Positions 20,501-32,489 of a stretch of DNA of 64,000 bases are shown piece by piece. Every line of letters begins with the position of its first letter. The stretch's first letter is position 1. A program made the translations under genes and the position numbers. The DNA is from Homalodisca vitripennis (Eukaryota; Arthropoda; Insecta; Hemiptera; Cicadellidae). Location of the stretch: contig NC_060215.1 in NCBI RefSeq assembly GCF_021130785.1, positions 64,484,501-64,548,500 of the forward strand. The letters run 5' to 3'. A model generated the notes under the pieces. The model did not search any database. It was not told the DNA's origin and saw only the letters and a program-made list of their open reading frames with translations.

Positions 20501-21275
20501 GACTTTCCACTTTTTATTTTAAATTTGGGAATGGCTAAATTAGCTGCATCTTCTAAAATGTTATATAAAAATTTTTAATACAAGGATCTTGTACATTTTC
20601 TAACACTTCTTTAAATTGTTTTTGAATAACTTCAGTATATAGTTCCCAATTGGCTTTTTTCATATTTCTTTTTATTATTTGTTTACCCAAGTGTAGTGGG
20701 GGTTTTCGGTTACGATAGCTGAAGTTTGAAATGTTATAAAATTGGTAAATGGTTGCTTCCTACAGAATCTGTTCCAACTTCCCAGTTTTTGAGAATTGCA
20801 TGTAATTTAGGTGATGCAAATGTTAAGTCAATAGTCGAAGACTGTTGATTTATAGTGGGAATTGTTGTATGTTAAATTATTATTTAATAAAATAAATGCT
20901 GAGTTTGAATATGCATTGAAGATATCATTTACCCCTTTTGTTTGCCTTTTTATCACTCCAATATGGGATGGTGGGCATTAAAATCCCCGCACATAAGACA
21001 GTGAGACCATTATCATTATTAAATATGTGATCATTCCATAAATCAGGTGTTATCTTTTTGTCTGTAGCATATATATTAAATATTTGTATTGGATGATCAT
21101 TAGTTTGTTGATTTTTTATTGCTAAAACTTGTATTACATTGTCATTGTATGAATAGATTTTTGTAATGGATATTGATTTGTGTATTATAAATGCTACACC
21201 GCCATAGTTATCATTCCTACACAAGTTTGTTAGTTTATAATTGTTGTCATTTAAATTGTCATTTTCGTTCATCCA
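17507..21275 (-). pseudogene. LINE B ORF2: endonuclease, RT, RNase H relic
   Basis: The endonuclease segment is at 20925-21272 (NDNYGGVAFIIHKSISI, QIFNIYATDKK). RT blocks are KDTAPGPDGITYAYVK (20030-20090), VVTSLDISNAYDKVYIP (catalytic Asp in LDISNAYD), CRGLPQGSVLSPLLF (19430-19480) and, after a frame change, CLQYADDIVIYS, with YADD at 19370-19381 intact. RNase H is at 18125-18481 (VFTDASKTTRGVG, IIVCTDSLSSVRA). A C-terminal ETIDHIIIDCPQYEHAR follows at 17700-17780. About six frameshifts or stops separate these pieces. Product if intact: the replication enzyme of the LINE. Confidence 0.8.
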
Positions 21276-21409
21276 GGTTTCCTGAATGACTCCAATGTGT
21301 ATGTTATTTTTATTTAAAATATATTTATCAATTCAAGGAATTTTGGTTTTAAAGATCTGGCATTCCACTGTAATATTTTTAATTCATTTGGTTTTTACCT
21401 GAGACATTT

Positions 21410-22515
21410 CTGTCAAACTGTTAAACCATGAGTAGAGTTTTTACTACTAGATGTTTTCATATTTTTATCAGTTGATTTGTTTTTAGAAAGTATTTCCTGG
21501 TCCATGTACGGTATTAATATTTCTACATTTGTTTTTTTTAAGGTGGCAGATAATGTTGTGCTGTTAATTTTGTAACGTATTTCAGCTAATTTTTCATGTA
21601 AGAGATTCTTAAAATGTTCTCTTAATTTGAGGGTCAAGTTTGTAAACTGGCTTGTGTAAATTTTGTAGTGAAGTGGTTTTTTATAGACTTTTCTTGTGTT
21701 TTATTGGTAGTTTGGGGTCTACTTATGCTACTGTGAAATTTATCAAATTGTTTTGTGTTGGGATTACTAAGTAATTTGTTTATAAAGTTTGATGCGGCTT
21801 GATTATTTTCAGATGTTACTTGGATTTTCATTAGAGGTGAGTATTTATTGTAATTTAGGTAGGCCTGATTTGTGAGTTTGTAAAGGGTCACATGGGTGTA
21901 TTGAGTTTTTCAGGTAATCTAGGGAAAAAATTTTTCATCCAAGTTAGTTCTGGTTATTTGAGCATATGATGGGTTTTTGTTGTACTTTATGGATTTATAA
22001 GTAATGGGATACAAAATACTAGCCGTATTGAAGTCTTCCTTAAATAGACTCATGCGGGTTTTTATTTTTCTCTGTCTGATATACTCAGGGCATTGTTTAG
22101 AGTTACTGCAGTGATCTGCAAAGCAGTAAATACATTTTATGGGATTTTCACATTGATCGGAATGATACTTATTCTCCACAGCTGCGACAAAGGCGCTGTC
22201 TCTCACACGGTGCACTTGCTACGTCCCATATGCAAAAGCAGCGGTAGCATTGTTTTACTGGAATTATATATGTTTCTACTTTAAAGCCTTAGATAATTCA
22301 TATAAACTATACCTCTGGTAGTTCATCTGTATCAAATGTTACTTTAACAAATTGACTATTGATCAGATCTTTACCTACTTTCTTTTTAATTCTTTGCACC
22401 GATAAGATGTCACATTCAGTTACCAAATCTGTCAAAATGTCATTTTCGGTTATAAATCCGAGTCTATGTTTAAAACTCCTATGGAGGTATTTTGTTTGAG
22501 GGTACAAAAACATTG
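21410..22515 (-). pseudogene. LINE B ORF1: nucleic-acid-binding protein relic
   Basis: LGFITENDILTDLVTECDIL and SVQRIKKKVGKDLINSQFVK (22307-22513) match the RNA-binding region before the zinc knuckles of I-type ORF1. The knuckles follow: CYRCFCIWDVASAPCERQRL in one frame, then CENPIKCIYCFADHCSNSKQ in the next, giving the CCHC series at about 22070-22240. The C-terminal part runs to about 21413. At least two frameshifts. The upstream start was not located and may lie above 22700. Confidence 0.65.
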
Positions 22516-23302
22516 TAATTCAGGAAGATAAGGTGAGTTAACCAATTCATTGGCAGAAGTATAATTCTTACAGATAACTGATAAAATTTTTACCTGAGCG
22601 GTTACTATATTCTATGTCATTATGATGGGTAATTAGAATTTTACCTACTTGAAAAATGGATTTATCTTTTTTTTTATCTTTACGTTGAACTATTACTTCA
22701 AAATGGTCCTTTATGTTCGGGTTTGTAAAACACGTTGGATGTGTATTCGTTTAGTGTCTGTGAGGGGGTTTTGTCATTATTAGAGGAATGTGTTTTTTTT
22801 CATTGTTAAGTGCTAATGCTGTACGCTTTCGGTTTTGTGTTGGGGGTTTGGTCTAAATGTTTAGGGTTGATTTGTGTCTGTTTCCATATTTGTATTTCTG
22901 ATTTAATTCTGCATTTAATGTTAATGATTCTGAATTGTCATCATTTGTACAATAATTATGTTCTATTATGGAGTTTAATGGCTATTTCTGTTTCCCTAAT
23001 GAGGGCAGTATCCTGTCCCGCCATGGCTAGACCTGTTGCTGTGCAATCAGGTCCAGCCTTACGGAAGCGGTGTGGGGTTTGTATTAAATTGGATAAATGT
23101 TACTGTATGTCTAATAAAATGTATTTGTTTTACTTACGGTTTTTTTTACACCACCTAACTTTACCAGGTTAGTTTTTACATAATTACAAATTAGTTACAA
23201 ATTACAGTGTAAGTTATAAAAATTGCGTGCTGATACCGGTTAAAACACACTTTGATTATTCAACCACAGATGTCTATTCAACGAGGTACACTACGCGACT
23301 GT
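22516..23302 (-). other. LINE B 5' region
   Basis: This is the 5' part of LINE B before the recognisable ORF1. No intact frame is seen. The element begins on the minus strand with CAGTCGCGTAGTGTACC at 23302. Confidence 0.6.
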
Positions 23303-23312
23303 TTCTATTGAG
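23303..23312. repeat. Target-site duplication, right copy
   Basis: TTCTATTGAG repeated from 17234-17243. It marks the other end of LINE B. Confidence 0.85.
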
Positions 23313-23700
23313 TTAAAGGTTTGTGTTGCTTTTAAAATAGCAAGTAGTTCAGCTGAGTAACTAGAAACCTGATTTTCTAATGAAAACTTACCTGTGATGT
23401 CCAGCTCTGGGACATAGTAAGCTGCACCTGTCCCCAATGTGGATTTTGATCCATCAGTGTAGAAGTGGAAATGTTGTTCATAGTTGGTATTGATTAGTTC
23501 CAAAAAGGTTTGTTTGGTAATTGTGCTATTGCTTACCTTTTTTTAAGTATGTGGATTGTCTATGTTGTGCTTAAATTTAATATTGTTGTAATAAATGTTT
23601 TAAACACTGATAAGTGCATTCAGTTCGATGTACTGTGTGATAGGAGGTTCTATAAAGACTGTTAAACTCTCTGCTGCTGATTATGCTCATTTTACCAATG
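23303..23700 (-). mobile_element. I-like LINE A, 5' part (start of RNase H)
   Basis: The minus strand encodes LTVFIEPPITQYIELNALIS (about 23610-23680), then HFHFYTDGSKSTLGTGAAYY with the first RNase H catalytic Asp (TDGS), ENQVSSYSAELLAILKA with the catalytic Glu, and TQTFNSIE at the junction. It continues across LINE B into 17243. The upstream RT is missing: this copy is 5'-truncated near 23700, where an unrelated plus-strand LINE begins. Confidence 0.8.
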
Positions 23701-24985
23701 ACAATAAACGTACTTGAAAATGTACTCGGGAAGATTGTATTAAATCAGAAAATCAATTCCAAACTCTTAATTTGAATTAATGAACTATTTTAACTGCCAA
23801 AATATCAGATCTTATCTGTAAATTTGATTCACTTCAGAGACTGTCTTGTAAGCTAGACAGTATTTCAACCAAACTAGATGAACTAAGCAGTAACTGTTTG
23901 TTCTTGGAACAAAAGGTCAATAGCAATGAGAATAGAATTAAAAATATTGAGGAGCAACTTGGGAAATCCAGGAGTCTCGAAGAGTTTGTGATCCTGAGTC
24001 TGTGAATTATAGCATGTTTACAGAGCTAAAAATATTATGTTGTTTAATTTACCAAAATTTACTAACCATGATATAAACTCTAAAAAAGCAATGCGAAATG
24101 AAACTTGTCAGTAAACTTTTTCAGAAGGCACTACCATATACTGCTCTAGAATCTGTTGAGGACTTTCGGCTTCTGAAACATTTAGATAAGATAAACCTCT
24201 CAAAGTAATATTGAAGAATGAGTCAGATGTGGCAGCCCTGATCAGAAACTTCTCGTCAGCGGTTTCAGCTTGAGTTGACAAGAGGCTTTCTACTTTGAAA
24301 ATTTTCAGAGATATAACTCCCAGAAAACTAAATATTTCAAGTTTCTAACAGCTGAGTTAGAGAATCGGAAGAATAGTAGCACAAATATATTCAGTTTCTC
24401 TACAGGAACAATGTTCCTCTAATTCAACAAACTTAAAAACACGCATAAATCCCAATAGTGTTTCCCAAAAACTCAATTGTTATTTTTAAAATGTTAATGA
24501 GTTGAGGAGTAAACTGCCTGAGTTTTCAATAAATGTTGATGCTTCTTAATATGGTATAATTACATTGGTTGAGACAAACCTTACTTCTAACATTAAAGAC
24601 ACACGCACAGACACATGTGTCAAACTGAATCACCTGGTGTTGGTTATGTTGTTGCTTTTCACCTTTTATCACTCAAATGTGTGAAATATGGAATGTATTG
24701 ATACATTCCTTTTGCTCTGCAAAGTGTTACATCTTTTTTTTATTCTCTAAAGTGTAATTCCTATGATTTGATATTGTTGGAACATTATTATTACTATCAA
24801 ATTATTTATTACTGTGATACTTTTATTAATGTTATTATCACTTGCTATATTGTTAAATTATTAAAATTGTTAGTTACGTAGTATAATTGTTATTTTTTTA
24901 ATAAAAGGTGTACACTAGTAAGATAGGTTATATATGTGGTACTATGTAACATTGGTGACACCGGTGAAAGAATAAATAAATAAAT
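23701..24985 (+). mobile_element. Internally deleted LINE, ORF1 plus 3' end
   Basis: On the plus strand, ISDLICKFDSLQRLSCKLDS and LFLEQKVNSNENRIKNIEEQ form a coiled coil. RAKNIMLFNLPK follows after a frame change, then DKPLKVILKNESDVAALIRN, which is the RRM-like part of a CR1/Jockey ORF1. KLNCYFxNVNELRSKLPEF and ITLVETNLTSNI (24470-24600) are the first residues of the ORF2 endonuclease. RT is absent. The sequence passes into an A+T-rich 3' region ending with GAATAAATAAATAAATTG (about 24970). The layout matches the intact-looking LINE at 36.7-40.1 kb, but the sequences differ. Confidence 0.65.
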
Positions 24986-26827
24986 TGAATCTCAAAAAAT
25001 ACAAGTTAAGAATTAATTAATTTAGTAGCACACCAACTTTCACTCAAAATTATTATTCATTAAATCCAATAATATCCACAATAATTACTTAATCCTGCAA
25101 GCCATCAATTTCATTTTGTACCGACTCAGGTAGAAAGGAGAATATAGACAACTGTTTGCGTGTTTGGGCAAGTGTGGAACAGAAAACGTAGCCCTAATGA
25201 TAAGATTACATTACCATCATTGTTTGTTTTTATTGTACTAAAACTTGTCAAAGGCATGTAATGATTTATATTATTGTTTATGTTATAAATACTAATTATA
25301 TATACAATTTATTGTTTGGTAACCCATTCCGTTAGACAATATTTCCACTAATATTACAAAATATAAGAAGAAACTTGAAGACAATTTGAATAAATGTTTA
25401 TGACATCGAGAACGAGTTAAATCAAATAACAGTTCGTGGTTCCATGGTAGGCTTCAGCGGCAATGAAGGAGGGTATTGGGGGGCTTAGACCCCCAGAAAT
25501 GAAAATGTACAAAACTTGTCTTTTCTGTTAAACTAAAAATAATCCATAAGGCAAATAGGAATAAGTTTAAATGGATGTTCTTACTTTAACAAATACCCAA
25601 TTATTACAAACCATAAACATGACGGTAGCTCTCATAAATATTTACTTCTTTATGGGTTATACATATTTATACATGATGGGTATCTTATTCTGCCGGGATA
25701 TAAATGCCACCACAGTGTAGCGGCACGAAGTGGAGTAGTAGTGAACTGTTTTTCCCTACTACCGAGCTTGACCTTGTCAGACACTCCCTATTATAATAAG
25801 TATTTGTGCTCAAAAAGTGTGTAAAATTGGTTTTAAGTTATTATCACTCTTCTATTTATAACTCAGGTTTTTCAGAAAACTGCAGCAGCTAGCTCTGTTA
25901 TTCTTAATTAATATGATTACATTTAATTATGAACACTACCATCATAACTAAAATAATTGATTTATGATTTTACTTCTGATTTGTTACTATTATTTCATTT
26001 AACATTCAATTATGTAGACAACTGTGTTATTGTTACGAAAAGCTAATTTAGTAACGTTCAGTATGAAAACAGTAAAACTTCAGAACGAATATGTCAAGCG
26101 TACAGTGATAATACACAAGAAAAGATCATTTATACAACAACTGTTTTAAGTTGCAGAATATTTTTAAATAATCGATTTACAAAATACCATTACACTTGAC
26201 TCCATGGGGTCGTCTGCAGAGAAGCTTCTACCAAATCCTCCAAATGTTTCCTGAAACAAACAAAATCTTTAATTACAATTTTAATACAATAATTTATTAT
26301 TAAAAACGCTGTATAGTAATTAAGCGATTTGTACATTTAGACAAATTTCCATCTATAATCCATTTATAAGACAAATAAATGGCTGCCACTGATAAACAAC
26401 TCTCTTTCGATTTGATAGAAACCACTAATAACTGAGGCCAAGATACTGTGTCAGTTTAAAAGTTAGAAATAATGCCAACCTGCACTTTGTGGGAATTTAA
26501 TTTTGTGAATTCAAATAATTGTTACTATAGTAAATAATTTGTGATAAAGTAAAGGTCTGATTGAGTTATTACAAACACATCATTAACCTACAAATCGGTA
26601 AAGACCTGACATAGTGTGTTTATGTAGCATTCTTGTTCAATTGTTAGTATTTCATGTTTTGTGATTTTATGCATTTAAAATATTATGAAATAATGTGCAT
26701 ATTGACTGATACCAAACATAATAGTATCAGATAAAATGAAATGTTTAATGAATAAAGATAGTTAGTCAAAAAATATTACAAATGACAATAAATATATAAT
26801 ATTTAGTTTATGGAGGCACTACACACG

Positions 26828-26862
<35 letters not shown>

Positions 26863-27389
26863 CAGATGTTTAAAATAATCCCAATCTCCCCGCACTGTAA
26901 ATGTTCAGATTTCCCAAATCTACCCTTTAGGGTATATCACCTAAATTATTTTTATGGACTACGAAATGTTTTACTCTTACAGTAGGATGTGGGAATTAAA
27001 ACATTTCTAAATGGAATGCCCATTGAATACAATTAAATAACGCATTTTCTACAGTTAACTCTTCTTGAGACAAAACCAAAGGCATCAATAAAATAAATTT
27101 CTGTCCTCTCTAAATGTTTAAACAAAGATACAACTGTAATTTCAATTAGGCACTATACTGAATTGAGTCAACTATTCATGTGGGTAGACAGATCTATTCA
27201 TAGCATAATTTTAAACAGTTGTATGATTCTGAACAAATAAACGTAAAATAGGAGTTATACTTCATAGTAAGTTGCAATGTGAACACATATGACTGTAATC
27301 TTCTCTTACACATTGTGAAAATTGTTTCTAGGATTATCTTAATTAATAGTGAGAGTCAACATTGTTGTTAATTTATGATAATAACTGAG
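24986..27389. other. No gene recognised
   Basis: About 2.4 kb of A+T-rich sequence without convincing coding or repeat structure apart from the CA microsatellite at 26821-26862. On the minus strand at 26252 a good acceptor (tttgtttcag) precedes a short open stretch, KHLEDLVEASLQTTPWSQV and stop. It could be a terminal exon of an unknown gene, but nothing else supports it. Confidence 0.45.
26821..26862. repeat. CA/CG microsatellite
   Basis: AC dinucleotides with an internal GC-rich run, read directly. Confidence 0.9.
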
Positions 27390-27625
27390 GAAACCTCTCA
27401 TTGCACTTAGTCCTAAATGGACACCTGCTCGAAAAACTTTCAGCAGGAGTAACTTTGGTGGTAGGGGCCGCTTCCTGTGGATATACCAAGAGAGTACCAA
27501 ACAGACTGACCCAGTCAGTGAGTGTGGTGGACTTAGTGGGTTCTATATCTCAAGTCGTGTCACCTTGGTGGAAGGGGAGGCTAGCTCTGCTTTATAAATC
27601 CATAATCATGCACTATGAAGAATAA
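27390..27625 (+). pseudogene. Possible LINE RT C-terminal fragment
   Basis: The open frame ends VDLVGSISQVVSPWWKGRLA, LLYKSIIMHYEE, resembling the I..(V/L)S...WWGG.P..LLxLYKS(I/V)IRS..EY block of LINE reverse transcriptases. Upstream residues (LVLNGHLLEKLSAGV) are not recognisable. It is short and the match is from memory. Confidence 0.35.
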
Positions 27626-28599
27626 ATATTAGCACTGTCTGAATTGGTTTGTTACCCTTCTTTTGCCATGTCTCAGCCAGTTCTTAATTTAGTTTATAAT
27701 TTCTATTTCCGTTATGTTGTTATTTATATTATTATTTATTTTGCAAGTATTCCTTCTTACCTAATTCATTATTATCACTCACATGAATAATCTTAATAGT
27801 TTTTTTTCTTATTTCTTACTCTTGTTTCTACATAGAAAAGTAAAAAATAATTACAAACCTGAACTGTAAACAAACATTATTGTTACATATGCAATCTGAT
27901 CTTTTGTAGCTTTGCAGGATAATTGTGTATTATTTCTGGCATATTAAAAAAGTTCTAAATTAAAAATCTTTAACATGTATTACTTTTACCTACACATCGT
28001 ATAGCAAAAGTTCATATTTATCATCTTACTTATTAAATGCAAGAGGGAAAATCAAGAAAATATACAAGCTGCACGATTAAAAATTAAGTTCTAAAATTAA
28101 CGTGTATTACTATAATAATGCATATTATAGTCAAACATACTTACTTATGATCACATCAGATAAAATAAGTTTGGAGAAAATCTTCTTTTTTCTTCCCTCC
28201 TACCCATCTGTAAAAGCTGCCAAATTATGAGTCATAGTCCTTCGCAAGATTGATTTAAAAGCAGAGTGCACTGTGTGACAGCCCACAGCAGAGAAGTACC
28301 TCACTTAGAAAATTAAAGGATGATAATATCCATATATTAGATAATTGTCAAGTCACAACTGCATTGTTATAGATTCAAGAGCGAGGTTTGGCTCCAAAAG
28401 TAACAAAATGTGATTTAGGGTATATAAGTAGAACAGAAAAGGGTAGAGTCAAAGTTGAAAACAAGGTGCTCATCAGGTGTTATAAGAAAAACAGACAATT
28501 CACTACAAAAACCAGAAGAATATTTAGTTTGGTGGGTTACCAAGCCGAATATATCTCTACAGAATGAAAGTAAAATTATCTGGCAAGAATCCTATTTTT
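27626..28599. other. No gene recognised
   Basis: A+T-rich. It lies just beyond the integrase end of the BEL/Pao relic, where a 3' LTR would be expected, but no LTR pair could be identified by eye. Confidence 0.4.
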
Positions 28600-29420
28600 G
28601 TATTGCCCCTCCCAGTATTAATTAGGACTGGACTGGTTCCACTTGGATCTGGACTGTAGCGTCTGGAGGGATTCTTGTTGCCATCTGCCCCATATGTGCT
28701 AGGCGAAGGCCTGAACTAACTGTAATCTTCGTAGTCTATTGGAAGGTGTAGTGAGAAGCTGAGGCTCCACGTTGAATGTAAGGGGTCCTTCAACCAGGAA
28801 GTGTCCGAGAGTGAGAGGCTCCAGGTCATTCGGGTCTGCGGAGAGCGGCACAACTCTGAGTCAACTCCAACTTGACCTTGAGTCTTGAGTTCAACTTTGC
28901 CTCAATGCGAGATGTCAGTGTTATACATTCTTCATAAGTTAAAATGCGGTTTCCAACCACACGATGTAGGTGATGTTTTGCACTTTTAACTGCTCTTTCT
29001 AATAATCCTCCTTGATTTGGGGAATGTGGTGGTAAAAAGTGAAAATTTATCTGGATTGTTTCTGCAAAAAGTCGAGTTTTTGTTCTTTGAACAGTTCTTG
29101 GGAGGTCTTTTAAAGTTTAGTAGCCGCACCTACAAAGTTTGTGCCACAGTCAATATGTAAATTGCTGACCAAACCACGTCTAGAAATAAAGCGGGTGAGT
29201 AAAGCGATGAAAGCATCTGCATTAAGGTCTGTAACTTCCTCTAGGTGTACAGCCTTCATTGTGAAACAAATAAAGAGGCAAATGTAAATTTTGACAGCCT
29301 GCGCTCGTAAGTTCACTTTAACTTGAAACGGCCTTACGGTAGGTCTCCCATGAGGGGCAGTTATTTTAGGTTTAACACAAAAACGTATAATGCATTTAAA
29401 TATTCTCGTGCGTATTATAC
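28600..29420 (-). pseudogene. BEL/Pao integrase relic
   Basis: IYICLFICFTMKAVHLEEVT, then LNADAFIALLTRFISRRGLV and LHIDCGTNFVGAATKL (29110-29316), give the DDE integrase core. The Asp of HID-GTNFVGA is present (usually SDNGTNF; here DCGTNF). The C-terminal part at 28600-28720 reads RRLQLVQAFA, then IWGRWQQESLQTLQSRSKWN, the usual Pao W.RW..EYL..LQ.R.KW end. Frames are broken between these parts. Confidence 0.75.
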
Positions 29421-29946
29421 TGCCTGCGCATACTATTCAAAAGTTTTAGGACAGCGTGGATTGAAGTAACAGGGGCCCAGCGTAAAGGTATTGTATATGA
29501 AAATAATCAATTAGTATGTTGATCACATAAAGACGGTTAGGTAAGAGGATTGGATGCTTATAGCTGCGGGGTGAAGTGTGGAGTTTCGATATCTGCTTCC
29601 GACTTGAATTATTCCTTTTTCGTCTAGAAAGATAGCGTGTTACTGAATGCGTGTCGACATGCTTTTCAGTTTTGCATACGTTTTAAGTATTCAGACAAAT
29701 TTTCATTTTGAACTAGCCGGCAAATTTTATGCGTTGCGTTTTCAAGTTCTGTAGAAGTTAGCGGAACAGAAGTTTTCCTTTTCTTGCAGCAATCAATGAC
29801 GCGAATTACAATTACTTAGGCCATGACATGCTTTAATTTAAGCCACAATGAACACTCTAATTGTGGCAAGATTACGGGTTACTGTACTTATATGGGTTTG
29901 AAAAGCATATCTTTTCAGTTCCGGTAATGTTGAGTCTTCAATGGCT

Positions 29947-31822
29947 TTACATTGGGAGGGGGCCAGTCGTTAGACGAGCTATTGAACCAAGGGAACCCTG
30001 ACCACCAGAGCTGGCGAGAAAGTAGACTAGGAGTAAGGTCGCGCGATGCGCTGTCGGCGGGGTTGAAATTTGTGCTGATATGTTGCCAGATCTGTAGGGG
30101 TGTGTTTTCCTATATTTCTGATACTCTATTAGACCCAAACACTTCAAGCCTATAAGAAGGGGTAGGTATCCAGGCTAGAACAATAATCGAATCACGCCAA
30201 GCTGTGATAGAGTCGATCTTGCATTTAGTCGATAAAATGTCAGAGCAGAATGTAAACCAGTATTGACAACAAATTCTAGTTTATTGAGGCTAACTTTTTT
30301 AAGTGGTGCGACTCGCGGCTTGGCGGCGAGTAATTATACGGAGACCTGGCCTTTGGAGTCTGTAAGTCGGAGATAAATAACATGAATAGGCTGTGCTGCT
30401 AGCATCAGAGTACCCGTGCAACTGGATGTTTGAGGCGTCAGAGACATCTAACAGGAGAGTAATTTTAAGGTCCTCTAACATGTTGTTTATATTATAAAGT
30501 TACTCCAATTACGATACAGATTTTCGGGTAACTGATCTTCCCATTTAAGCGCCAATGTCCATAAGTGTTGCATGACTGCTTTAGCCCACATTACAACAAG
30601 TGTTAGCCAACCGCAAGGATCATAAATACGTGCAATAGCCGAGAGAGTTTGGTATATGGTTGGTTAGGTGTGCTTGTATAGGAAAATACATCATTCTGCT
30701 GAGACCATTTCAGCCCTAAAACATTGAAAGTTAGTTGTATGACGAGTTGAGTTGAAGCGGAGATTCCCGGAAGTCTTGAGACACCGAGCTGAGAAGCAGT
30801 TGACTGTTGGATGCCCACTCACGAAGTTCGAAGCAACCCCTTTTGAGAATTTGAATCTCACTGGAGTACAAGTGCATTTTCTTCCGTATTGCTGTCTAGA
30901 AGCACGTCGTCGACGTAGAGTTTGTCTTGGAGAGCCTGAGTAGCTATTGGATAATTCTGTCCTTCATCTATGATGAGCTGTTAAATCACTTTATTCGCCA
31001 AAAATGGGGAACATTTCATACCATAAGTAACGGTTTTAAGCTGGTAAATTTTTAGAGGCTTTGTCAGTTCGTCTCGCCAGTATGTTAACTGGAAGCGCTG
31101 ATCATTAGAATCGATTTCTATCTGGCGGAACATGTGTTTAATGTCGCTTGGTGAACACGATTTTGGGAAGGCGGAAGTGACAAATAATGTTTCTTCTTTC
31201 ATTGTGTAATTTAGGGCCTTGGTGAAGAATTTCATTTAATTCAATATTTGATGAGGTGGGAGCCAAAGCGTTGAAAACAACTCTAAGTTTATTGTCTTTC
31301 ATTACACCGTGGTGAGGGCGAAAATAATTTGGTTCGTTTGGAAGTGGTGTAGTACTCAATTGCATATGACCAATTTTCAAGTAGTCATTCATGAAACTAG
31401 TGTACATATGTTTAGTTTGAGATTCACCAGCAAATTTTATCTGTATAATAAAAACATTTTCAACGCCTGCTATGTAAGAATTGCCCATTGTATTGGGGTC
31501 AGAGGTAAAGGAAAGGCGACATACATGTAAGTATTTATCAGTGGGGCGATATGTAGATAAGAAGTACGCCTCTCAATGCTTATCTTCTAGAGACAATTTT
31601 TGTAGTGTTTGGCGGTTCCTCTACTGTCCAAAACTTTTTAGTTGACTCATGTAATTTAGTCAGTAGTATAACTAGAGAATTGAGTGTTGGTTGAGAGGTG
31701 AGAGCTGGAGCGAGCCCGTTAAAAATTGTTCCAAAGACTGTCCTGATTGTAGAAGGCATATCCTTACCAAGCGAGACAGGTGTACATTGTAAACAATGCA
31801 CAAATAAAGCTGCACTTATCAA
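29947..31822 (-). pseudogene. BEL/Pao protease-RT-RNase H relic
   Basis: SLVILLTKLHESTKKFWTVE (31580-31740) is the start of the RT region. FMNDYLKIGHMQL, HHGVMKDNKLRVVFNALAPT and LNEILHQGPKLHN (31140-31490) are Pao RT blocks. DIKHMFRQIEI holds the first catalytic Asp, and YQLKTVTYGMKCSPFLANK follows. YVDD is intact at 30906-30917, inside LQDKLYVDDVLLDSNT. QLHGYSDASSTAYSCYLSP (about 30350-30440) is the RNase H start. SASRDLTPSLLS-LWWSGFPW follows, broken, at about 30000-30060. Multiple frameshifts. Confidence 0.8.
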
Positions 31823-32239
31823 TACATCAATAGGGCCAGGCGTGTCAAAGGTTGGGTCAGCGAGAACAAATGTTTAAGTTGTGATTTTATATTAGGTGAG
31901 ATCAGAGTTTTGGTAGATTGTTAGTAATATTATCCAAAACAGTAATTGGGTGAGAGACAGGCTAAATAACTCCACTAAGAGAGGAGATTGTGAGATTTGA
32001 AGATCCTTTGGTTTTCACGTGTGCGGTTGAGATACCATTAATAAAATTATTTCCTGCTTGAAAGCGGCTAAGTATTAGGTTGTTAGCACAAGCTTCGGAA
32101 ATAAATGGGATTGGAGATGCGGTACGAGTACAGCGCGGGCTACTGCAGTGTGTCCCCCATTGGATGACAATAGTACTAAGACAGTTGCAAGCAAACCAGT
32201 GTTGTTTTAACCTTAAGAGATTCCAACAAAATTAGAGAG

Positions 32240-32460
32240 TTAATATTTGTTATCGAAATAATCGAGGCGTTCCCACCACACGGACGGAGATGGCGTATAT
32301 ATTGTTTTATGTAGCATGCTGTGGTGACACTTGTTACAAACAATACAACTGAGTTGGGACTTACAGTATATCAACTTGTGACTACTAAAGCAGTTAATGC
32401 ATGGTTTGTTATTTTTAATAAACATTTTCTATTTTGATCTGACTTATTAAAAAATGCATA
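32240..32460 (-). pseudogene. BEL/Pao gag zinc-knuckle segment
   Basis: FIKNNKPCINCFSSHKLIYC and KSQLSCIVCNKCHHSMLHKT give two Cys-rich knuckles of the form CxxC...H....C and CxxC...H...LH, typical of Pao gag C-termini. The reading frame is broken just upstream (FFNKSDQNRK), where the inserted LINE begins. Confidence 0.75.
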
Positions 32461-32489
32461 GCAGCGATAATATTATGCACTGTAGAGAA

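Larger units (their letters stand above)
17244..23302 (-). mobile_element. I-clade LINE B, 6.06 kb, full-length-looking but decayed
   Basis: Bounded by TTCTATTGAG target duplications, with its poly(A) tail seen as T30 at 17244-17273. On the minus strand the order is ORF1 with CCHC zinc knuckles, then ORF2 with endonuclease, RT, RNase H and a C-terminal Cys-His motif. This is the layout of I-type LINEs. All frames carry shifts and stops, so it is inactive. It landed inside the RNase H gene of the related LINE A. The 3' UTR before the tail contains GACAACGGGGGCTAAATGAC. Confidence 0.85.

Noticed and set aside
26186..26251. Minus-strand acceptor followed by KHLEDLVEASLQTTPWSQV and stop, a possible terminal exon
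   Set aside because: Nineteen residues with no recognisable family, no polyadenylation signal nearby and no partner exon. An alternative frame is equally open.
27626..28599. 3' LTR of the BEL/Pao element
   Set aside because: No sequence here could be matched by eye to 34.4-35.3 kb, where the 5' LTR should be, and no TG...CA ends with a duplication were found.
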